A DNA stretch of 64,000 nt from Punica granatum (GCF_007655135.1 NW_022204038.1:1-64000); one strand, 5' to 3'; positions 1-12,776 are shown, counted from the stretch's first letter. Translations and numbers: made by a program. The notes: a model not told the origin generated them from the sequence alone.

Positions 1-171
1 AAGTAAAACAAAGAAATTTCGGGATGAGTATATGTATATCTACGGTACAAATTAGAAAAGAAGTTAGCTGTTGTAACATTTCTTTTTCCCAAATTGTCCA
101 TAGTAAAAGTGACATCAAAAATTAGAGACCACTTTTATTAAGAAAGTTGAGAATGTATTCATATTTTTTTA

Positions 172-1330
172 AGGGTTATTATCCCAAAAAATCACATAGT
201 TGCAAAAATTTCAAATCTATTAATTTCTTAATTTTGACTTATAATTTACAAGGTTTTACTTCGTTCTCACATCTATCAAAACGTTAATTTTCTTGTTAAA
301 TTGCTTGTGTCTTTTAAACGTTGCATACGTGGCTAATGGAAGCCTACGTGGATTCCAGCAGTTTAAGAGATTTGCATTTTGATCCCCATCACTTTTGCTA
401 ATTTCCACATTGTCTCCCGACAGTTTAAGATATTTGCATTTTGATCTCCAATTCTTTCACTATTTTGCCATTGTACTAGGTCAATGGCCAAAGAGCACAC
501 CGGCCATCGGCAATGGTGGAAGGGGTGCCTCTGGTGGGTGCCTGACCCAAAGGAAGCGCGCTGAGAGTCGGACCAACAAAGATGGTCCACTCGAAGTTCA
601 CTTCTGCTGCACAAACACCGTGAAGGCCTTCACAGCTGACTGCTATTGTTGCTGCTTCTGTTGTTGTAGGCTTGCAGCTGTATTGGCTTGAGACACGCCT
701 CCTTCCATGGCCGTCATCATCAAGCCGAAGAAGTGTATCTTTGCATCGTCTCCGTTCGACACGAAATCAAATCAAAATCTCACAACAAATAATAGACATT
801 AAACCCTAGAAATTATCTCGGATTAACTATTCTGAGGCATCGAACATTAAACCCTAGAAATTAGCATGATGAAGTCGAGACCCAATTCGAAGGACATGGA
901 GAATGAACAAGACAATTATAGAGCCCCGAGCTACAATTGAGTTCAACCAAGCCAAGCCCTCGACATTCACGATAGCTGGCAGCATGGTGGTGCCACCACT
1001 AAGGGCGACCGTGATAATAGGAGTTGCAAGAGGGCCATGGATTCGAGGGCGAAGGGGGTAGCATTAGGGTTTCATGGAAGAAGATGAAGAATGTGGTTAA
1101 CTAACCAAGTTTGACGAGTTTGGCCAATGCGGTGCGGCCATGTGGCCTTCATTAGCCATGCAAGTAATATTAATGGTCACGTCAGCAAATTTGAACGGGC
1201 ATTTAACATTTTGATAGATGTGGAAATAGAGCAAAACCTTGTGAATTTACAAGTCAAAAAATTAAAAAATTAGTAGATTTAGGATTTCTTGCAAACTATG
1301 TGATTATTTTTGGGATAATGCCCATTTTTA
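172..1330. mobile_element. Mutator-like element with long TIRs (Pack-MULE candidate)
   Basis: About 140 bases from 172 (starting AGGGTTATTATCCC) reappear as an imperfect inverted copy at about 1195-1330 (ending GGGATAATGCCC). Both arms carry the same ordered blocks: TCACATAGTT, an AATTTTTTAATTTT-like run, ACAAGGTTTT and ACATCTATCAAAA. Long inverted arms around unrelated sequence are typical of Mutator-like elements. The interior is more GC-rich than its surroundings. On the minus strand at about 620-765 it reads as an exon-like stretch (MEGGVSQANTAASLQQQK followed by a stop), so a captured gene fragment is plausible; the donor gene is not recognised. Flanks are T-rich (ATTTTTTTA left, ATTTTTAGG right), so the target duplication is uncertain. 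Only the right half, from about 931, recurs at 33784-34190. Confidence 0.6.
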
Positions 1331-2344
1331 GGGAAAATTACACAATAGATCCTAACGTTTACATATTATCTTAATTTTATCATAATGTCGATTATTTTTT
1401 CCTGAGGTATTATAGCATTATGGTTAGGTTTCAAATCTATCTTACTGTAAAAGTTCCTTCCATTTTTACGGAATGCTGACGTGACGATTAATTGCTTGAC
1501 GGCGTTGACGTAGAGAGTGAGTGGGTCCCGATATAAAGGGAAAAATTACACTAGAATTTGACCTTTTTGTTATTTCTCAATTTTATCATAACATTTTGAT
1601 GTTTTCTCAATTTTGTCCAAACATTTTGATAGTTTCTTAGTTTTATCTCAATCTTTTATTGTTTTCTCTATATTATCCCAACAGATGGCGCAAGTTTTCG
1701 CCTAATAATCAAGATGTTCCAAGTTCGATACTTATTGTGTGATTACTTGTGTCTCTTTATTAGCTATTTAGGATTTATATTTCTTGTATTAAGTCCACAG
1801 GCCTCCATTGGATTGAAAAGGAAAAAAATTCTTTCGTTAATTATTTTTTTAGTTATAAAGAGGGACATGAGCCTTAAATAAATGAGAAAAGAGAAATGAA
1901 TGAGAAATATAGGTTTTAAAACGGAAGCATGTGCTGTTATATATACATGATTCGGCAATAATCCCCGAAAATACCCATACGATTACTAACATACCCCACC
2001 TGTGATTATTATAAGAGCTTGCTGTACAATTTTCACACTGACTCATAAGCAAACAATGACTCATAAAAGACAAGTTGCGATATCAACAATATGCACGTGG
2101 AAGTTGGGCTCATAGCCGAAATCCCGGGACAATATATATTGAATTCACATTGGCAAAGTTAATTATGACATATATCATCGTACATATCATTTCGAATTTA
2201 TAGTTTAGAGCTATTCAGCCTTTGCTTGACTAATAACTTCTCTTACGTGAATACCCTATGAATTCATGAGAAAAATAACTTCCGTCAAAAACAGTATAAG
2301 TGCTTTCATATGTAGGGTATTCTCTTGCAAGACTTTAGTAGGCA
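1331..2344. other. Gene-free AT-rich flank shared by both copies
   Basis: No gene seen. The stretch 1331-1680 has GGGAAAAATTACAC-type phrases twice (about 1331 and 1537) and three loose repeats of TTTCTCAATTTTATC with ACATTTTGAT, which looks like decayed transposon sequence. The whole block recurs at about 34190-35204, with small indels only. Confidence 0.6.
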
Positions 2345-4490
2345 GATTCGAACTATAATTTTATCGGGGCACTCATGTCATTTAGACAACCAGGCGATCG
2401 TACGTGTATATGGTGTGCGTCTTGTCATTGGGAGCTCGGTTTTTATGGACTCGTGGAATAAATTTGGGTCATAAACATGGAGGGACTCATGGATTTACAC
2501 AAGGTGGCAAAATCTTTGAGGGGACATATGAAATGCTAAAACTTTTGAATTAGAAGAACTAATATAAAAAATTTCATCCAAATTGAAGCATAATTATATA
2601 ATTTTTTTTTTTTATAACGATAAAAATTTAGAGGAGGGGCGACTTTCCCCTCAAACCCCTTATCCAATTGCTAGTCATAAAATAGGGGAAGGCGACTACC
2701 TTCTCATCCTTGGTCCTATGATGAGTGCTCTGTGTCATTTTCCGAATGGAAGGATTTGCATTAGAGGGGGATTACTTGGGACTAGGGAACAAGGAAATCG
2801 TCAAAACAAGACTTTTTCAAAAGAAAAAAAAAAGAAAGAAAAAAAATTATCGATCGCCAGCTGTATTAGTTTCGCTGCCTGGAATATATTCCTCGGATTC
2901 TCCCTTAATCGAGCACGTGCTCCACGAGGAAACTGATGAATTTAGTGGTGGCATATATTTTCAGAAAATGGATAATATTATTAAATTTTTAGGAAATCAC
3001 GAGGTCTTTCAATATATTGACGGAGGTTAATTGCCTAGCTCGGATGCTGATGAAAGACTAACTCTGTTCATTTACTGAATATATTAGGTGCATAATGCCT
3101 TTTTTAAAATATATTTGTAAACTAATTTTGGATGATATAAATGGAAGGTAGGAAAAAAAAACATAAGAAAATGAGCGAAAATATAAAAATGAAATTAAAG
3201 AATACAAGTACACCAAAAATTTAAAAATTCAAAAAGAGGATGTAATATAGTTGCGTACACCTCTTCTTATAATAAATAATTAGAGATTTCACTTTCGATT
3301 TTTTTAGTGAAATTACCTATACCCTTCATTTACTTTCATTTTAAATTTCCTGCACAATTTGTACTAGGCCCATATACCTTATGGCTCCTATGTAAGCAAA
3401 AAAAAAAAATAAAATCCAAAAACTCTGAAAAAATTCTAAAAATAAATAATAAAACAAATGCGAAGGAGAAATATAGGACGAGTCATTTCATTTTTTTTTT
3501 TCAACGTCATATCTTTTGCTAAGAAGATCCGAAGTTCTTAGAATTTCATCTAACCACCAAATTAAATCAATAAAAAATTAGATACAATTCATCGAGCGAT
3601 TAGAGTCACTGTCATCTAGAAATTGTCGAAAAATCAAGCACGTGGTGGCTCTTAAACAGAGTTTTCTAAAATAATTTCATAAATCATTATAGTCGTAATT
3701 ATAATAGTACTAATGGTTTGCTCGAGTTATACAGAGATCTCGATCATTAAACTCTCTATATAGGTCTCCTTATCGAATCTACGTCATTCAAGGGCCTTAA
3801 GTGTGATAATTAATTGGGGCGGAAGGCCGAAAGAATTAATATTATGAAATGAATTTACATAGCTCCCATGGAGGCATGGTAGTGCTGTAAGTGATCATGT
3901 CAACTCCTCACGTAGAGACATTATCTCACTTCATAGAGTAACGCCATGGAAATGATCGATGGCTACGTGATGTATGTATCAGTCGGCTCGACGGTATACA
4001 AGAATGGCCCAATCCACGACCCGTTGTCATTGGCGAAGTCTATGATAGATGTCACAACAAAAATGGTCTTTTTCACAATGTGGTAAGGAATATGAGTGGT
4101 TGAACCAATATTTATGATTGCCCATCAATAATTTTGAGAAAGCTACTTGCCCCGTCTCCATGACCTTTCCTTTTTAATGCATTATTATATATATATATTC
4201 CGATAATTTTCTCTATAGCCAATAATTTTCTTCCTCGTGAAGGATTGGGAGGAGGAGAAGTTTGGCCATTTTGGAAATTATTAGAGGGATGGGCTTTGCT
4301 AACACGCCACTATCAAAGAAGATGCTGCTTTACCTCAATTGTCTTTGGATTCTTAATCGAGTATCATTTCTAAGTTTATTCACCTGGTTCGACACTTATT
4401 TTCTTTACTGAAATCTTTAGGTAAAGTCTTGCTAATGATTAGGAAAGTTTTATCCCGTAATAGACGACCCCGCTTGAACTTGAATTAGTT

Positions 4491-4526
<36 letters not shown>

Positions 4527-5553
4527 CCCTTTCAATAACCAGATTGTAATACATACTTAAAATAAATCATTTCTTGCACTTCTCTCCATGCCCGGCTGTT
4601 GGATAGCTCCTTTCTCGCCCGCTTTGTCTCTTCTTGAGTCTATCCAACCGCTGTTAATTAAGTAGGGGCACGGTTAAGTAGCTTTGCAGGCACCGGTTTA
4701 CTAAGGGGCACCGGGAACAATTCTATTTGATTGTTGGAAAATGTTTCTGTCCTAATCGAGTAATGGTTTCGAAGGGTATCAGTTTATAATGTGGGATAAT
4801 GATCAATCGAGCGGGCCTTATAGGACCGGCAGGGCAATCAGGATGACACAAGGCATCTACATCAATGCACATCGGGTTCGAGTCGGAGTCTGGCCGCTTT
4901 CAATGGTGACTGTTTCATCAAGAATGGCTTCCCCTGTTTTACTGAAAGAAAGGAACTTGTCTTCAAGAATTGAACCAGTAAAATTTTCATCACGAAGATA
5001 GTAATTGTTTATTTGCCTAATTGATTTTTCCATAACATTTGGATGCTGGAAGACATACGTCTTTCCATAGAAAAAAAAAATAGAAATATATATCAAGTAA
5101 AATCTGAGGGAGCTAATTAAGATTTTATTGTTAATTGAAATTTTTGAAAGTAAAAATCAATAACGGGGGCAACAAATTTATCATTAGTTATTGAGACATC
5201 CCGGGCCGGAAATTGCATCTCAATTTTTAGCTGGGCCTTGATAAGAAAATGGGCCTAGATTCTAATTTTAATCAATTGACATGGCTCACTTTGGCCCATT
5301 ATATTCCAATCGGCTCTTCACGAACAAGGGGAGGCGCCGTATGTGCAGTGCAGCGGAAGGCATATAAAGGGCACGAGAAGACCTATCGATGATAATTGCT
5401 TAATTCCGAAGTTGAGGGCGAATGACACTGACTGAACCATATTGTTTTTTAAATATGTTCCATTGGATTAGTGTCAGCAGGCCGATAAGTTGGATTAATG
5501 AATGCTCTTTCACGGCATGTTTTAAAATGAGAGTTCGACTAGTTGTGATGGAT
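2345..5553. other. Gene-free stretch absent from copy 2
   Basis: Copy 2 passes directly from the equivalent of 2344 (GGCA) to the equivalent of 5554 (AGAGTACCATGG), so these 3.2 kb were lost there or gained here. Short open frames at 2583-3030 and 4789-5096 overlap on opposite strands, have no recognisable domain and are probably chance. An (AT)n run occupies about 4491-4524. From about 4945 to 5553 the sequence resembles 29200-29800, the 3' flank of GDSL copy B. That part therefore belongs to the older A/B duplication, which makes loss in copy 2 the simpler reading. Confidence 0.65.
4491..4524. repeat. (AT)n microsatellite
   Basis: Uninterrupted alternating AT run following GGATATATAT. Simple-sequence DNA with no other feature. 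Confidence 0.9.
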
Positions 5554-5778
5554 ATAGAGTACCATGGATTTCTCTTATGCGTGGTAATCAACGGGGGATG
5601 CACGGGGAACATTTCATACAATATAACGTCATAGAACAACAGAAATGGTTTAATTACGCACCAAGGTAAATCCTAGGAATTATTTTTTGCGGTAGTAACA
5701 TCATATTTTATAGTCCTCGGAATTTATTTGTTTTTCGGTAGAATACTCCTAGGAATAAGAGTCCTAGTCCGGATAAGG

Positions 5779-6492
5779 CTAAGGCATGTGGAACAGCTCC
5801 TTTGCACCGCGAGGCCACACAACTTTGAGAGGTCCACTCCAGAAGAGGGCCGAGAGGAACTTGTTGGCGCTGTCGGACGGGTGAGCTCCATCGAACCACA
5901 CGTACTTAGTCGGGTCATGGCAGAGGTTGAAACCGGCGGTGGTGTTAGCACATGTGAACCCCCCGTTGAAATGCCCGCTACCACAGCATGCCGCCTGCCC
6001 TTCTTTGAAACCTTTGCAATGTAAAGAAAGCCGAAAGAGTCATAATTCGATCGATTATGTTATTGCAGGCAAACCTCTCAAGTCTCGATATATAGCATTC
6101 ACGAACAAACACGACAATGAGCAAACTGTATATATACATATATCTGTACTAGAAGTTAGTGCGCCCGCAGAAAAAGTTTTCGAGTTCAAATTTTTTAATT
6201 GATAAGTTCATTAAATCTTTTTTTGCTCCGTTCTTGACATCATTCTCTAAAAAATTCTTACTCGTTGCTGCGCACCATTTGATATAATTTTTGTTGTTCC
6301 TTTAAGATCTTTTAGAAGTTGTTTTTTTATAATACTGCATCAAGTAAAATTGTTCATAATAATTGACGAATGTATTATTTATAGAGATATAAAAGAATTT
6401 TAGTAATTATAATATCAATGATAAAATTAATAAAAATGGTGAGGGGACAAAGAATAGAGAGGGGAAAGTGAGAGAAGGAAGTGGAGAGAGAG

Positions 6493-6532
<40 letters not shown>

Positions 6533-8867
6533 GGTAGATGGTATTTTTTCGGTAGTAGGTAGCTGGTATTTAATAATTACATGGACTGACAAAATTATTC
6601 TTCTAATTTCTCCAAATTTGATGGCTATTATTCTTTTTACAATAGTATTTTTGAGAGAAGAAAAGTTAAACAAGCGGTTTTCTTCTTTCTTTTTGAATAC
6701 TATAGACATAGATATAGACTGATATACATATAGTTATTAATGATATGAATGTGAAATATTACCATATTTCGGAGCGTAGTTGGTGATCGATGCAAGGGTA
6801 GAGAAGTAATCAAACATAGAATATTTGAATCCGGGCAACGTCTTCTCTATCTTCCGGAGGACATTCGACATTGCTGTGTTGTGCATTTTGGCGAGACTCA
6901 TGACTTCATGACTGCAGCCCTCAGCTCCCGGGCCGACCCTGGTCGCCGGCATGCAACCCAGTGGCCCCACGGCCTGGAAAAGGAATTTCCTCCCGCCCAT
7001 CGCGTACACTTTCTGCGGAACCAATCACCAGATCTTATACATGATAAGTATGCATACCGCACTTGATATGATGGAAGCGACCATGACATCTAGACAAGCT
7101 TGACTAGCATAATTCTGAGCTTAGCTATAACACTATAAATATATGTCTTCGATTAGCTTGAGTCCTTCCATGTGCAGAAACATTAATAGTGGCTAGTAAT
7201 GGGTTTGGGGATCTGGGTCTCGGAGGGCGAAGCCAGTGTGTTAGCAGGGGGGCAAATTGCCCCCCTGAACTTTTATTTTTTTTTTAATTTTACCTCAAAA
7301 GTATGAATTTTTCTATGTAAAATTTGTATTTTGCCCCCCTGAACTTTAAATTTTTGAAATTTTACCCAAAAAGTATCAGTTTGCTCCCCCTGAATAAAAA
7401 CTGCTTCGCTTCTGGCTTCGCCCCCTGCTAGAACAGTTAGTTGCAAGTGCAAGTACCGGATGGGGAATGCTCGCTTCTTACCTTGACCATGGATGTGATA
7501 TTGCCGAGCACTATGGTCACGTACTCTTTCTTTTCAGAGGCCGTGAGAGGGACTTCGCCCGGTTTTGGATTGCCGACCTTCATGTAATCGTTCCCTCCCA
7601 TGCTGAGCAAGTAGACGGCCTTAGACAGCAACTCTTGGGTCTTCTTATGACCCTCCTGCTGCTCCAGCTTCTTCTTCACATGTTCGAAGTAGCTCAGTTG
7701 CAGCTTCAGGAATATCTGTTAATTAATTAACCGAGATCACATCAGATTATCAGAACGAGAATGCTGCAATTCGATTACGGTCCATTAACTCGTAATTAAT
7801 CACTGCAGAGAGTCAGTTGAATTCTTGTATTTTTTTTTTGGGGAAATAAGCCTTCTGGGAACAGTAATAACAGGCACCTTCCTGATATGATTACGGGCCT
7901 CGTCTGGCCAATAGGCCGTATCTTTAGTTCATCTCGCTGACCTGAGACCGTTAACTTGTGACATCGACCCATACAAAAGGCGCGAATGAGAAGTAAATCC
8001 TGAAATATGACTAGCTCACGTCACTCTATAAGTAAACCTTCAATTTCATCAGAAAAGATGTTTACCGCATTGGGACTATTTTCGGCGAGTACCGCAGCTC
8101 CAGCCGACGCGAAATTTGCTCCATCGGTGTAATTGGTGAACCCGGGTTCCAAGTACGGTTTGATGAATGGCATATTCGCATACTGAGCTGCAAAAACACA
8201 AAATCCGACTGTAAATATCGTCCGGATTCACGATAAATTTTAGCTTAATCTGGGTGATGGTCTTGTAATTCTGGAAGATTTCGGATTCTCTGTTTGCATT
8301 CACTTTCCTTTTCCAAAATAAAAAAAAGACTAAAAATTGGTCCCAAATTTTAAACTGCATTAATTTTTTAGTAAAACTCTCCAAATCATGAACTTTTTCC
8401 GTTCACAAGACTAGAATCCGAGGTCTTGTTTAAGGGGAAAAAACTCATCTCGAGCCAATCCATGTTTGGTTCCTACTGCACTTTTAGCTTATGCATACAT
8501 GAATGCTTTCCGGAAAACAAGAACTGGAGAATGATCTCCACTGAAGAGAAAGCACTCCAGATTCGACAAATACCATAAAAACAGACGTGAAAACGCGAAG
8601 GTCATCGGGTTTGTGGGTAATGTTGTTACCTAAGAAGTCCGGAACTAATCGGCCATCACAGACTCTTCCACTCCCGTGAAAGGGGAAGGTCATGCCAAAG
8701 GGCCAGACTCTCGCGGGTTGTGTGCTGAGGGGATAGTATTGGTTGTTCCCGGCATCCATGAGAGAGTCCCCAAAGATAAAGAACGGCGTGTGACATTGCC
8801 CTCGAACGACGAGGACCGCCCACAAAGTGAGAAACGTCCCGATCACCGCGGTCGATCTTTCCATCAT
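5779..8867 (-). CDS. GDSL-type esterase/lipase, copy A (five exons, 358 aa)
   Basis: Secreted SGNH/GDSL hydrolase expected to cleave ester bonds of lipids or other acyl esters; true substrate unknown. Exons: 8630-8867, 8066-8187, 7482-7715, 6763-7012 and 5779-6011, all GT-AG with matching phases and one open frame. Residues 1-25 form a hydrophobic signal peptide (GTFLTLWAVLVV). Block I is FFIFGDSLMDAGNN with nucleophile Ser35. Block II contains NFASAG near residues 104-109. Block III is GGNDY with Asn162. Block V is WFDGAHPSD with Asp322 and His325. Length fits plant family members of about 350-370 residues, and the sequence is most like the GLIP1-type clade, which includes defence-linked lipases (family knowledge, not shown here). 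Either of two adjacent Met codons could start; the second (8864) aligns with copy B. A poly(A)-like AATAAA lies near 5722. Intron 3 contains a small hAT-like insert. Confidence 0.92.
6496..6530. repeat. (GA)n microsatellite in intron 4 of copy A
   Basis: A run of GA units on the plus strand between exons 4 and 5 of GDSL copy A. The counterpart near 36133-36153 in copy C is shorter, so the two copies differ in repeat number. Confidence 0.85.
7221..7428. mobile_element. Small hAT-like MITE in intron 3 of copy A
   Basis: About 205 bases present here but absent from the matching intron of copy C, where CTCGGA is followed directly by CCTAGAACAG (36841-36854). The right end CTGGCTTCGCCCCCTG is the inverted repeat of the left end GGGCGAAGCCAG, a terminus seen in many plant hAT-type MITEs. 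No clear 8-bp target duplication is visible, so an old or imperfect insertion is possible. The interior repeats a unit of roughly 65 bases about three times (phrases CCCCCTGAAC and AATTTTACC). It lies between exons 3 and 4 and does not touch splice borders. Confidence 0.65.
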
Positions 8868-8964
8868 TGGACGAGGAGCTGGAGAAGCTTCAGTGGGAAG
8901 TTGATTGGGTGAGTTGCTGTAATTGAATTTTGAGCTTTGCTTACTGGAAAATGGGAGTGATAAG

Positions 8965-8975
8965 GCTTTTTATAG
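8965..8975 (-). promoter_or_regulatory. TATA box of GDSL copy A
   Basis: Minus strand reads CTATAAAAAGC about 100 bases upstream of the first Met codon. The same position in copy B has CTATAAAAGG, with conserved sequence around both (GCTTGCTGGCTC just upstream). Copy C has lost this region. Confidence 0.7.
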
Positions 8976-9606
8976 GAGCCAGCAAGCATAAGGTTCGATA
9001 TGATTGCTTTATTGAAAAAACATATGAAAAAAAAGAGGAAAACGTGTTTTATAAATTTCACTTATTGGTCTGATAACGAACGAAAGATGACAGAAAAGTT
9101 TTGGAATAATTTCACTCACATGCATTACAGAATACAGAGGGTACATATACAGGAAAGTATTATGAAAATTATGAAAAACTATGAAGAGAAATATTCTCCG
9201 CATTATCAATTAATATTTCTATTTAATTGTATTGGACTCATGAGCCTCCACGTGTAATTGAAAAAATACCCACAAAATATCCTTACTCTAGTTACATGGG
9301 ATTGAATGTATCAGAATCCGAGTAATGGGAAGGTGACTTTCCCTCTTGATCTGTTTTATCTTCATGATTTATTTCCTCTCATAAATTTGAAATATTAAAT
9401 GGCACCATATGATGATCCCATGGCGCCTATTATCTAGTATCTACTTAATTTATTTTTCCTCTCTCTCTCTCTGTTTTTTAAATTAACTCCGTTGACTACT
9501 TCTAATTTCCTTTTCTAGACATCAGACGAAACCCATGGAATGAGATAGATAAATATAGGAGTACAAAGAATCCCACCGGTGAAAATGGAGATCAAGATCA
9601 ACTTAC

Positions 9607-9884
9607 GTTTGGTTTTTAAATAAAGATTTTACTCTATTTCACTCAACTTTTTTTTTATCCAAATTTAACATTATTATTACTATTTTATCTTTTTCTTTTA
9701 TTTAATAATAACTTCTCACTCATACTTTTTCCTAATTATTTTTATCATTAATTTTTTAATAATAAATTTTTCATCTATTTTTACATCTATATATTTTTCT
9801 ATACTCGTAATAATTGTTGTTTTGTCTTTTCTTATTTCAAAGAGTGAATAGAGTAAAATACCCAATCCTAGTCTAAAACCAAAC
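9607..9884. mobile_element. MITE with GTTTGGTTTT ends
   Basis: Left end GTTTGGTTTTTAAATAAAG is answered by the inverted right end CTAAAACCAAAC. Inside both ends a second inverted block, ATTTTACTCTATT...CACTC, strengthens the pairing. The element is about 278 bases, highly AT-rich and non-coding. A target duplication could not be defined. The same element is at 40950-41230. Confidence 0.55.
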
Positions 9885-12060
9885 ACAAAAGGTTGAAGAC
9901 AATGCGACTCCAATTTCTTTTAATTTTAATAACTTGGAAAAGAAGACAGGTAATGAGACACTATATAAATGGCTATGGACCACAGATAAGTATGTACGAC
10001 ATATATTTATCGTGTGAGAGTAATATACTAAGAGCTCTCCTTTTTTTTTTTCGGTGAATTAGTAAGAGTTCAATTTACATTTTTTTTTGATAGGTAACTC
10101 AATTTACATGTTGAAAGTGTGTAGTAACAAGCAATGAATCCAGATCGATGAATCTAAAGGATAAAAAGGGTATTATGACCAGCTTAAAATTTTTTTTGTT
10201 AACTTTCGTATTTTTATAATAGGTAGGTATAAACATAAGTTTCATTGTATAAGGATTTGTTTGAAATAATTTTGAATGTTTTATGGTATTAACAACTTTC
10301 TGCCCTGCTTTTCTAAGTTATATATCTTGTCTCTCTAAGTTGGAATGAGTTGTACTAAGTTCTTTCCTCTTTCATTTGATTACAGCAGTAATGATCCATT
10401 AAAAGAAAAAATAACAGGATAAGCCCGATTCATATGTTGAAAGTGGGCCGACCTGGCTCGATCTAAATTAGTAAGAATTCGTTGAAGTTTTGCATATTAG
10501 GATATACACAAAAAACAAAGGTACGATAAGTTTGAAATATCAAATGGAACCACGTGTAGTGATCTCGTGGTGTTCGTTATCTAGTATATATTAACTTTAT
10601 TTGTTTTTCTACTTTCTATTTTTTTTTCAAATTAATGCCATTGGCTGCTTTTCATTTCTTTTAGGTTTCAAACGAGACCCATGGTCTTAAAATGGGAGAG
10701 AGAGAAAACTATAGAAGCATAGAGAATGTTACTAGTTAGAATGGAGATCAAGAACTCTTGGTCTTAGGTCGAAGATAATGTGATTCCAATTGCTTTTAAT
10801 TTTAATAAGTTGGGATTTGGGAAAGAAGACAGGCAGTGGAATGTATAAATGGCTACGGACCACAATAAATATGGTAAGACATATACGTGGCAGTGATATA
10901 GTGAGAGCTTAATTCACATGTTCAAATTGTATAGTATAAAGAAGCAATGAGTCCAAGATCCAGCTAAAGGATAAAAAGAGAATTATGACAAGCTTAAAGG
11001 TTATTAAATTTCGTACTTTTATAGTAGGTAGGATTTCCTTAGGTATAAACATAAATTTCATTATATAACGACTTGTTTGAAACAATTTACTTTGTTTGAA
11101 ACAATTTATTTTGTTTGGTTTCGCAGTTAAAATCACAAAAATTTTAACTTTAACTTTAACTCAACACACTATTCAACAAAAATACATATTTTTCAAGTAA
11201 AAATTTTAACTTTAACTTTAACTTAACACACTACACAATCATTTGTCATTTTTCATAATCAAAATCAAAGTTACTTTAATTCTAAAACCAAACGCACCAA
11301 TCAAAATAAAAGTTTTATGGTTCTAACTTTCTGCCCTTCTTTTCTAAATTATATATCTTGTCTCTCTAAGTTGTTTCTTTCTCTTTAGATGATAGTAGTA
11401 ATGATTCATTAAAATCTTAACAGGAAAGAGCTACATACATATTTGACTTTGATTACCCAAACATGGAGACGTTCACAGTGGAGCAGGGCCGCCTCGTCAC
11501 CTTGGACTTCCCATGCAATGCGACCACGTCTGTGTCTTTGTCGATAACTCTGGCATAACAAATGGTCTAATAAGTTTGAAATATCAAATGGGACCACAGG
11601 TGTGGTGGTCTAGTGGTGCAGATTATCTACTTATTTTGTTTTGTCTTTTTTCTCTTTGTTTATTTCTTTTTCAAATTAATTCGGTTGTCTTTGCTTTTAA
11701 CTTATCCATGGGCTTCGAGTGAGATAGATAGAGGAAAAAAATATAAAACTATGAAGAATTTCACTAGTTAGAATAGATATTAAGATCTTTTGGTCTCGGA
11801 TTGAAGACGATATGACTCCCAACTGCTTTTAATTTTTACAAACTTGGAAAAGAAGACAGGATGAACACGATATAAATTGCTGTGGACCACAAATAAATAT
11901 GGTACGGGAACATATGTATCGTGTGGCTGTCATATTGTAAGAGCTCAATTCACATGTTAAAAATGTGTTGTTATAAACAAGCAATGAGTCCAAATACATC
12001 TAAAGGATAAAATGGAAATTACGACAAGCCTATGTTATAGCTTGTTTCTGTAGCCAAGAA
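9885..12060 (+). repeat. Diverged dispersed repeat modules of about 1 kb
   Basis: A recognisable series of phrases recurs in the same order: TTTGAAATATCAAATGG, an ACCACxxGTGGTG block, TTTTCTTTTTCAAATTAAT, GAAGACAATGTGA, TTTTAATTTTAATAACTTGG, GTAAGAGCTCAATTCACATG, and CTAAAGGATAAAAAGG. It starts near 9384, 10528 and 11572, and diverged copies are seen near 15110 and 22198. The stretch is gene-free apart from short coding-like relics. This looks like an old tandem or transposon-borne repeat that predates the large duplication. Confidence 0.6.
11113..11294. mobile_element. Short MITE with GTTTGGTTT ends
   Basis: Left GTTTGGTTTCGCAG pairs with right CTAAAACCAAACG. The interior repeats TTTTAACTTTAACTTTAAC and CACACTA twice. 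About 180 bases, non-coding, also at 42397-42573 in copy 2. Target duplication unclear. Confidence 0.5.
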
Positions 12061-12141
12061 TGGAGGGACGGGTGAGGTGGGGTTCAGAAGGACCAAGACG
12101 AGAAGGGTGGGGAGGGACAGGGAGGGAAATTAAATCCCCTT

Positions 12142-12776
12142 GTTTGGTTTACATAATAAGTAAATGATGGGGAAGGATAAGTTACCCCTCTAAATTACCC
12201 TTTGTTTGGATAAGCTAAATATCCCTACGCGTGCTTATAATTTTCACCATATAAAGATTTGTTTGAATTTATTTGAAAGTTTCCCTCCAAAATAATGTGT
12301 ACGATATATATTTGTTTGAAACAAATTGATTACAATAGTGAGGAATGATCCATCAAAGTTTTAACGGGGAACGGGGGGAGGCTGCATGCATTGGCAACAT
12401 AATGAGTGAGGACGCCCCCATCACCTTGGACTTCCCATGCGACCACGTCTGTGTCTTAGTGGACAACTCTAAATTACCCTTTATTTGGTTTACATAATAA
12501 GTAAATGATGGGGAAGGATAAGTTACCCCTCTAAATTACCCTTTATTTGGATAAGCTAAATATTAGGAAGGATTGGTCATATGATATAGTTTTTTTTTTT
12601 TTTTGCTAATCCCTCCAATGGTGGATTTGGAAAAATAAGGGTCTGAAAGGGGTTTGGTGGGTTTCACTACGCGTCCATAACCCTCTCCTTCCCCTAAAAA
12701 CAAATATCCAAACATGAGATTTGGTCCCTCTCACTTCCTCACCTTTCCCAGTCGCTCCTAATCTCTCAATCCAAAC
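12142..12776. mobile_element. MITE with TTGTTTGG ends, internally rearranged
   Basis: The uninterrupted element in copy 2 (42820-43117) runs from CTTGTTTGG to ATCCAAACAAT. Here its left 80 bases occur twice (12142-12222 and 12485-12562). Between them lies 12223-12477, a diverged copy of downstream sequence 12822-13058. This order suggests a local tandem duplication followed by a deletion, in copy 1 only. Confidence 0.6.

Noticed and set aside
2583..3030. Overlapping frames of 117 and 101 aa
   Set aside because: Low-complexity Lys runs, no domain, no conservation partner in copy 2.
5728..6024. 98-aa plus-strand open frame, also kept at 35441-35677
   Set aside because: It is antisense to exon 5 of GDSL copies A and C; its conservation follows from the sense gene and the recent duplication.
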